Source: an uncultured Collinsella sp.
GTDB taxonomy: Bacteria; Actinomycetota; Coriobacteriia; Coriobacteriales; Coriobacteriaceae
DNA length: 10,136 nt
Reading direction: 5' to 3'
NCBI GenBank assembly: GCA_900552705.1
Contig: USAX01000070.1
Location: 1-10,136, forward strand
Notes under the pieces: model-generated
What the model was told of the DNA's origin: nothing
What the model saw: the letters and a program-made list of their open reading frames with translations, nothing else
Database searches by the model: none
In this document: positions 6,915 through 10,136 of the stretch, in pieces
How the letters are laid out: each line of letters opens with the position of its first letter
How positions within the stretch are numbered: position 1 is the first letter of the stretch
Program-made: the position numbers and the translations under genes

Positions 6915-7775
6915 TTACGCCTTGTCGACGCAGCCGAACACGTGCATGTAGTGCTTGAGCGCTTCCTTGTAGGCCGCAGCGCCCATCTCGTCGTACTGGC
7001 AGGCGTTGGTCTTCTTCTTGTTGGGGTCGACGTCCGGCGCGTAGTCGGCCTCGATAGCGGCCTTCACAGCCATGTTCGACGCCTGCGAGAGATCCGTCCA
7101 GAGGTTCACCTTCTGGATGCCGCACGCGATGGCCTTCGCGATGAGGTCGTCGCCGGTGCCGGAGCCGCCGTGCAGAACGAGCGGCACGTCCACGCTCTGA
7201 GCGATGGTGGAAAGCAGGTCGTACTCGAGATGCGGCGTGCCCTTGTACGCGCCGTGGCTCGTGCCCACAGCAACCGCCAGGCAGTCGACGCCCGTCTCCT
7301 CGACGAACGAGGCCGCCTCCTCCGGATGCGTGAGGCCGGCATCGCGGGTCTCCTCGTACTCATTGCCCTGTCCGACATGGCCGAGCTCCGCCTCGACGGA
7401 AACGCCGACGGCGTGCGCGATCTTCACGACCTCCTTAGACTCGGCGACGTTCTGGTCGTAAGGAAGCGTGGAGCGGTCCACCATGACCGAGCTGAACCCG
7501 GCGCGGATGGCGCGGATGATGTGCTCGAAGGGGCCGCCATGGTCGAGGTTGAGAGCGAACGGAACCTTCGGGTAGCGGCGCTCGTAGAAGCGGGCGAGCT
7601 CGCCCATCTCCTCGATGCCGAACACGCCGGGGCAGCCCAGGATGACGGGCGCGTTGAGCTCGTCGGCCGCCTGCAGGCAAGCCTCCATGGTGAAGCGGCT
7701 GAACACGTTCGGTGCCGGGATGCCGTAGTGCCCCTGTTTGGCGTCCTGCAGAAGTTCATGCATAGGTGTGAGCAT
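6915..7775 (-). CDS. Class II (zinc) ketose-phosphate aldolase, FbaA/GatY/KbaY family
   Basis: This 286-residue class II aldolase has all the expected elements. Asp78-His79 in NLDHGGP provide the catalytic acid and a zinc ligand. Glu130 lies in SVEAELGHVG, His174 in VGTSHGAYKG, and His202 in LHGGSGTGDD, with the phosphate-binding glycines after it. Asn224 follows in the KVNLWTD strand. The length matches GatY/KbaY tagatose-bisphosphate aldolases (about 284-286). The enzyme splits a ketose phosphate into dihydroxyacetone phosphate and an aldehyde. No 6-phosphofructokinase or tagatose-6-phosphate kinase gene lies in the window, so either a kinase is supplied elsewhere or the substrate is a ketose 1-phosphate. 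AGAGGA precedes ATG by 7 bases. A hairpin separates it from EIIB. Confidence 0.9.
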   Translation of the reverse strand: MLTPMHELLQDAKQGHYGIPAPNVFSRFTMEACLQAADELNAPVILGCPGVFGIEEMGELARFYERRYPKVPFALNLDHGGPFEHIIRAIRAGFSSVMVDRSTLPYDQNVAESKEVVKIAHAVGVSVEAELGHVGQGNEYEETRDAGLTHPEEAASFVEETGVDCLAVAVGTSHGAYKGTPHLEYDLLSTIAQSVDVPLVLHGGSGTGDDLIAKAIACGIQKVNLWTDLSQASNMAVKAAIEADYAPDVDPNKKKTNACQYDEMGAAAYKEALKHYMHVFGCVDKA

Positions 7776-7801
7776 GGTTGAATCCTCTCTTCTTCCGTGC
7801 C

Positions 7802-7833
7802 AGCGCGCCGCGCGGCGCTTTATTCGGCGCGCT
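7802..7833 (-). repeat. Intercistronic GC-rich inverted repeat between EIIB and aldolase
   Basis: AGCGCGCCG (7802-7810) and CGGCGCGCT (7825-7833) form a perfect 9-base stem with a 14-base loop, overlapping the first base of the EIIB stop codon. An alternative, mutually exclusive structure is the perfect 14-base palindrome GCGCCGCGCGGCGC (7805-7818). There is no U tract. It lies just upstream of the aldolase ribosome binding site, so it could act as an RNA-processing or stability element that sets EIIA/EIIB against enzyme levels. Confidence 0.5.
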
Positions 7834-8294
7834 TAGGCGTAGATGGTTTTCGTCTCCGTGGGAACCTGGCGAATCTCGAGCTCGATGCCGCGGCCAGCAA
7901 GCTCATGGAGCATGTCTTCCTCCTCGGGGAGCAGGAAGATGGCCTGGCTTACCTGACGGGTGCCCTCGCGCTTCTTGATGCCACCGAGGTTCACGCTCTT
8001 GATTTCCGGGATCGCGTCGCAAACGCGCTTGGCGTCGGCAACGCTGCCGGTGACGATTAAGAGCTTGTACTTGTCAGTCACGCCGCTCGTGATGGCCTTG
8101 ATGCTGTCCTCGACGGTCTTGACGACGAGCTTGATGCCCTGCGGCTTCGCCAGGCGCAGCGTCGCCAGCTTGAGGCTGTCGGTCGCGGAGTCATCATCGG
8201 CGATGAGGATGCAGTCGGCCCCGATGGAGCGCACCCACGAGAATCCCACTTGCCCATGCAGCAACCGATGATCGATGCGGAAGAGCTTGATCAC
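7833..8294 (-). CDS. PTS mannose/fructose/sorbose-family EIIB component
   Basis: This 153-residue cytoplasmic phosphotransferase has the family start VIKLFRIDHRLLHGQVGFSW. His13 in RLLHGQV is the phosphorylation site that takes phosphate from EIIA and gives it to the incoming sugar. Later family features include NLGGIKKREGTRQVSQAIF. I chose GTG at 8294 because AAAGGA lies 7 bases upstream and the IIB fold begins at once. The in-frame ATG at 8351 would add 19 basic residues with no homology. EIIB follows EIIA by 60 bases. It is a single-domain protein, unlike the fused EIIAB of E. coli ManX. Confidence 0.93.
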   Translation of the reverse strand: MIKLFRIDHRLLHGQVGFSWVRSIGADCILIADDDSATDSLKLATLRLAKPQGIKLVVKTVEDSIKAITSGVTDKYKLLIVTGSVADAKRVCDAIPEIKSVNLGGIKKREGTRQVSQAIFLLPEEEDMLHELAGRGIELEIRQVPTETKTIYA

Positions 8295-8354
8295 GTCGTT
8301 GTCCTTTCTGAATCGTTTCGCGCGGAAGGCGGCTGCCCGCGCGCGAGCCACGCG

Positions 8355-8780
8355 TTAAAACTCGTTGGCGTCCGCCTCCGCCGCACGCTCGACGTGGTCG
8401 TTCACCAGGGCGATACCCTCGCGGGCTTGCTCGACGATGCTCGGCAGCTGCTCCGCGATGGTGTCTGCGGGGCACACCGCGATCTCGAGCAGAAGAGCGA
8501 GGTTGAGCCCGCATACCAGGTGAAATGGATACTCATCGAGCAGCTTGGTGAACTCGTTGTTCACGGAACCGCCGAGCACGTCGGTAAGCACGACGAGTTC
8601 CGTGGTAGCGTAATCGTTCTCGGCAACCGTCCGGCGGAACAGCTCTTGGTAGTCCGTGCCGCTATCCACGTACGCCGTGATGCATTCGACGGGAACCTGA
8701 TCGCCGAAGATCATCTTCATCGAGGTGAGGATGCCCTCCGAGAACCTGCCATGCGTCGCGACGACGATGCGCTTCTCCAT
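8355..8780 (-). CDS. PTS mannose/fructose/sorbose-family EIIA component
   Basis: This 141-residue cytoplasmic EIIA begins MEKRIVVATHGRFSEGI. His10 in the ATHG motif is the site phosphorylated by HPr. VVLTDVLGGSVNNEF (about 76-90) matches the conserved IIA segment TDLFGGSP(F/A)N. I chose ATG at 8780 because AAAGGAGG lies 8 bases upstream; the longer frame from 8819 adds 13 residues that do not fit the family. It is the first gene of the operon, after an untranslated leader of about 75 bases downstream of the predicted promoter. It passes phosphate to the EIIB encoded next. Confidence 0.93.
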   Translation of the reverse strand: MEKRIVVATHGRFSEGILTSMKMIFGDQVPVECITAYVDSGTDYQELFRRTVAENDYATTELVVLTDVLGGSVNNEFTKLLDEYPFHLVCGLNLALLLEIAVCPADTIAEQLPSIVEQAREGIALVNDHVERAAEADANEF

Positions 8781-8828
8781 GTCACACACCTCCTTTCCGT
8801 CAATCGACGCCAAACCCACGGCGCAAAA

Positions 8829-8841
8829 GGCACGCAGTGCC
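8829..8841 (-). promoter_or_regulatory. Small hairpin with T-run in the operon leader
   Basis: GGCAC and GTGCC form a 5-base stem with a 3-base loop and are followed on the minus strand by TTTT, between the predicted promoter and the EIIA start. It could be a weak attenuator or chance; the stem is short. Confidence 0.25.
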
Positions 8842-8858
8842 CTCCGCGTTTCGTACAG

Positions 8859-8913
8859 GTAATATACGTCTATTACGTTCCATATGTTTATGATTTATGT
8901 GAACGGTCTATAT
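8859..8913. promoter_or_regulatory. Candidate GntR operators at the operon promoter
   Basis: GTCTATTA (8868-8875) lies in the inverted repeat GTAATA-N6-TATTAC (8859-8876), and GTCTATAT lies at 8906-8913. Both share the GTCTATWW core of the two copies at the regulator promoter (1003-1010, 1028-1035). One overlaps the predicted -10 and the other is upstream of the -35, which suits repression by the linked HutC-type GntR protein (inference). Confidence 0.55.
8861..8890 (-). promoter_or_regulatory. Candidate promoter of the PTS/catabolic operon
   Basis: On the minus strand TAAACA (8890-8885, 4 of 6 to -35 consensus) and TATATT (8866-8861, 5 of 6 to -10 consensus) are separated by 18 bases. They lie in an AT-rich island and are directed at the EIIA gene. 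The -10 overlaps an inverted repeat that contains one candidate operator. The -35 is weak, so this placement is tentative. Confidence 0.45.
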
Positions 8914-9040
8914 CGCGCCGTGAATAGTTGCAAGGGAGCAAAGTTGGCGCGATGCGCGAGCGGCACCCGAACGGATGTCGCAAACAATGCTTTGTTGTGA
9001 TGGGTGTTCAGGCCGAAGCACAGGTTCTCGGCGCAGGCCA
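8914..9040. other. Intergenic stretch with no recognised feature
   Basis: Short open frames here have no ribosome binding site and no recognisable protein. Upstream-acting sites for the operon promoter may lie here, but none is distinct. Confidence 0.5.
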
Positions 9041-9255
9041 CTAGTTGTCGATGTATTCCCGCTCCAAGTAATCCTGCAGAAACGGGACGTCGAACCGCAC
9101 GAACCCGCGTCCGGCCGGCACGATGACCCCACATCGATGAGCCGCTTCCGATACTTCTGTGCGTAGTCGGGCGTCACATCCAGACGCTCCGTTATATAGC
9201 TCATCTTCGAGCGCCCCTCGTCCTCCGACATCGCATAGCGCTCAAGCTGCAGCTT
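9041..9255 (-). pseudogene. Frameshifted C-terminal remnant of an AAA ATPase
   Basis: Read on the minus strand from 9255, the frame gives KLQLERYAMSEDEGRSKM, then ERLDVTPDYAQKYRKRLIDVG. It then leaves frame at a run of four G (9127-9130, C on the plus strand). Adding one base restores IVPAGRGFVRFDVPFLQDYL and ends EREYIDN-stop at 9043-9041. This pattern, a helix-turn-helix followed by a wing and F-x-(L/V)-P-F/Y, is what I recognise as the C-terminal winged helix of archaeal-type (ATPase_2/Orc1-Cdc6-like) AAA ATPases common in Coriobacteriia. The whole ATPase domain is missing: upstream of 9255 there is a TGA and no homology. It is a decayed fragment, not a gene. The one-base loss in a homopolymer could also be a sequencing error, but the 5' truncation stands either way. 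Confidence 0.6.
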
Positions 9256-9401
9256 TCATTTTCTCCTATTTGTCAACGCGGGACTGACGCGCGCCCCAAA
9301 CGCTTACCGCTTACATGCGCACACGGACTCTGCGCCAAGCCCTCGCGCGCGGCCTTCATGAACAAACTTGCCAACTATTCACACGAAGAGCTCATCGGGG
9401 G

Positions 9402-9905
9402 TGCGGACGAAAAGTTGGACGCCGGGAGGCGTCCGGAGGGAGGTCCGCATGCACGACAGGGAAGACGTGGAGATCGAGCTGGTGGCGCTGGAGGAGGGCT
9501 GGACGCGGAAGGAGGCAGGTGCGCTGGTCGGGGCCTCCGGGTCGGCGGTGTCGAGGTGGGCCCCGGGCAGGGTCCCGCACGAGCGCGGGGCGATTAGAAT
9601 CGTCTACAGGGAGACGATCAGGGAGGTGTTGGACGACCTAAAAGAGGAAGGCTCGCGCCCGGGTTCGATGTCGAACAGGAGAAAGTGCGAGCTGGGCGAG
9701 AGATTGCGCGCGGCGACCGGCCTGCCCCTCCGCGAGATCACCGCTTTCTTGAGGATCTCGAAGAGCTCCTATGAGTACCACCGGGCCAGGCTCGGGCGCG
9801 ACCGCGACGCGGCGCTCCGCCCCCTCGTCGGGGAGGCGTTCGCGGCCGGCCGCGGCGCCTACGGCTACCGGCGCGTCCACGCCGAGCTCCGCCGCCGCGG
9901 CGTCC
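9402..9905 (+). mobile_element. Truncated IS3-family (IS150-like) insertion sequence
   Basis: The element contains the start of an IS3-type OrfAB transposase preceded by TGCGGACGAAAAGTTGGAC (9402-9420), which resembles the inner part of IS150-group terminal repeats (an A run followed by GTTGGAC). I infer the left end near 9400. The right part, including the catalytic core and right terminal repeat, is missing after about 9905, so no target duplication can be checked. Exact ends are uncertain. Confidence 0.55.
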
Positions 9906-9925
9906 GAGCGAGGCAAGGGGCTTGA
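9449..9925 (+). pseudogene. IS3-family OrfAB transposase, 5' part only
   Basis: From ATG at 9449 (GGAGGGAGG just upstream) the frame encodes an OrfA-like helix-turn-helix (residues about 15-40, EEGWTRKEAGALVGASGSAV). A charged helical linker follows. Then come OrfB N-terminal features: LPLREITAFLRISKSSYEYH (93-111, from residue 92) and the HTH_21 signature GAYGYRRVHAELRRRG (136-151). OrfA and OrfB are joined in one frame rather than by programmed frameshifting. After GVR (151-153) homology stops and a TGA follows within 6 codons, leaving 158 residues. The DDE integrase core (normally about 150-200 further residues) is absent, so the protein cannot be an active transposase by itself. The break could be a real rearrangement or a second assembly junction. 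It is the only coding remnant on the plus strand besides sapF. Confidence 0.8.
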
Positions 9926-10044
9926 GGCGGCCGAATTTGAGGCTGGCGTACCGCCCGTCGAGCTCGCAGCCGACGCGGCACCCGGAGAGCGTGCGGCCGG
10001 AGAGGCGGTCGGTGTTGATGTGCAATAAGAAGTGCGCCGGAATC

Positions 10045-10085
10045 GCATCGCGAATTGAGCAGCGATGGCATCGAAAACTGAGCAG
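10045..10085. repeat. Two imperfect 18-base direct repeats, period 23
   Basis: GCATCGCGAATTGAGCAG (10045-10062) and GCATCGAAAACTGAGCAG (10068-10085) match at 15 of 18 positions, with centres 23 bases apart. Read on the minus strand they are TGCTCA-(A/G)-TT type units reminiscent of the multiple internal repeats at the ends of IS21-family elements. That assignment is from memory and tentative. Confidence 0.5.
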
Positions 10086-10094
10086 TATTCGCAT

Positions 10095-10127
10095 GGGCCG
10101 CCTCCCTCGGCGCAAGGGGCGCGGCCC
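10095..10127. repeat. Strong inverted repeat near the window end
   Basis: GGGCCGC (10095-10101) pairs with GCGGCCC (10121-10127). An inner CCCT/AGGG stem (10104-10107, 10115-10118) closes a 7-base loop, with a 2x2 internal loop between the stems. No U tract follows on either strand. It could be an element end or a structured RNA; its role is unknown. Confidence 0.45.
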
Positions 10128-10136
10128 GCTCTATAT

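Larger units (their letters stand above)
9926..10136. other. Unassigned terminal stretch, probably mobile-element flank
   Basis: No gene is recognised. The minus strand is open from about 10115 through 9908 (containing HINTDRLSGRTLSGCRVGCE), but I cannot match it to a family and it has no ribosome binding site. The stretch holds the direct repeats at 10045-10085 and the inverted repeat at 10095-10127. Confidence 0.5.

Noticed and set aside
3480..7781. Other long plus-strand frames (3480-4445, 4614-5423, 5227-6123, 6759-7781)
   Set aside because: Each lies opposite a clear PTS or metabolic gene and shows no family motif.
8355..8375. Shared C-terminal NEF in EIIA (ADANEF) and EIIC (DDNEF)
   Set aside because: Three residues are too few, and the EIIC tail is explained by the EIID ribosome binding site.
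8895..9134. 79-codon minus-strand frame upstream of the operon
   Set aside because: It overlaps the ATPase remnant in a different frame and lacks a ribosome binding site and any recognisable motif.
9358..9597. Plus-strand frame beginning MNKLANYSHEELI
   Set aside because: The start looks protein-like and might be a disrupted host gene, but it has no ribosome binding site, runs into the IS in the wrong frame, and I cannot match it.
1..10136. CRISPR arrays, tRNA and rRNA genes, phage genes, defence systems
   Set aside because: No regularly spaced repeats beyond the two-copy repeat at 10045-10085, no tRNA or rRNA sequence that I can recognise, and no such proteins were seen.

Overview
The window is almost entirely a GC-rich chromosomal segment from an anaerobic Gram-positive bacterium. 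A high-GC actinobacterium of the Coriobacteriia type fits best: high GC, a mannose-family PTS sugar operon, a HutC-type GntR regulator, and remnants of an archaeal-type AAA ATPase and an IS3-family transposase. The taxon is inferred, not shown. All ten intact genes are on the minus strand, so the operon reads from high to low coordinates.

Layout from low to high coordinates. Bases 2-200 (+) encode part of an enterobacterial SapF-like ABC ATPase that decays into C-rich substitutions and stops 2 bases from the next gene; this looks like a chimeric contig end, not biology of this organism. Then come a GntR/UTRA regulator (203-922), its promoter with candidate operators (998-1035), and a terminator-like hairpin (1088-1119). 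The operon follows, in transcription order: PTS EIIA (8780-8355), EIIB (8294-7833), class II ketose-phosphate aldolase (7775-6915), FrlC-like sugar-phosphate isomerase/epimerase (6890-6060), EIIC (6060-5287), EIID (5297-4458), MtlD-like polyol-phosphate dehydrogenase (4439-3255), zinc-type medium-chain dehydrogenase (3209-2166) and aldo/keto reductase (2162-1188). Genes are tightly spaced, with a TAATG junction, an 11-base overlap and a 3-base gap, which indicates one transcript.

The genes form a self-contained import and catabolism unit: a sugar or sugar derivative is phosphorylated during uptake, rearranged by an epimerase and up to three oxidoreductases, and cleaved by the aldolase. The substrate is not identifiable from sequence, and I do not recognise the enzyme combination as a standard mannose, sorbose, galactitol, tagatose or fructoselysine pathway. 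Near-identical GTCTATWW motifs lie in front of both the regulator and the operon, which ties the GntR protein to the operon.

Beyond the operon promoter (8781 onward) there is decayed, mobile-element-rich DNA: a frameshifted C-terminal remnant of an AAA ATPase (9041-9255), the first part of an IS3-family OrfAB transposase cut off before its catalytic core (9449-9925), and a terminal stretch with an 18-base direct repeat and a strong inverted repeat.
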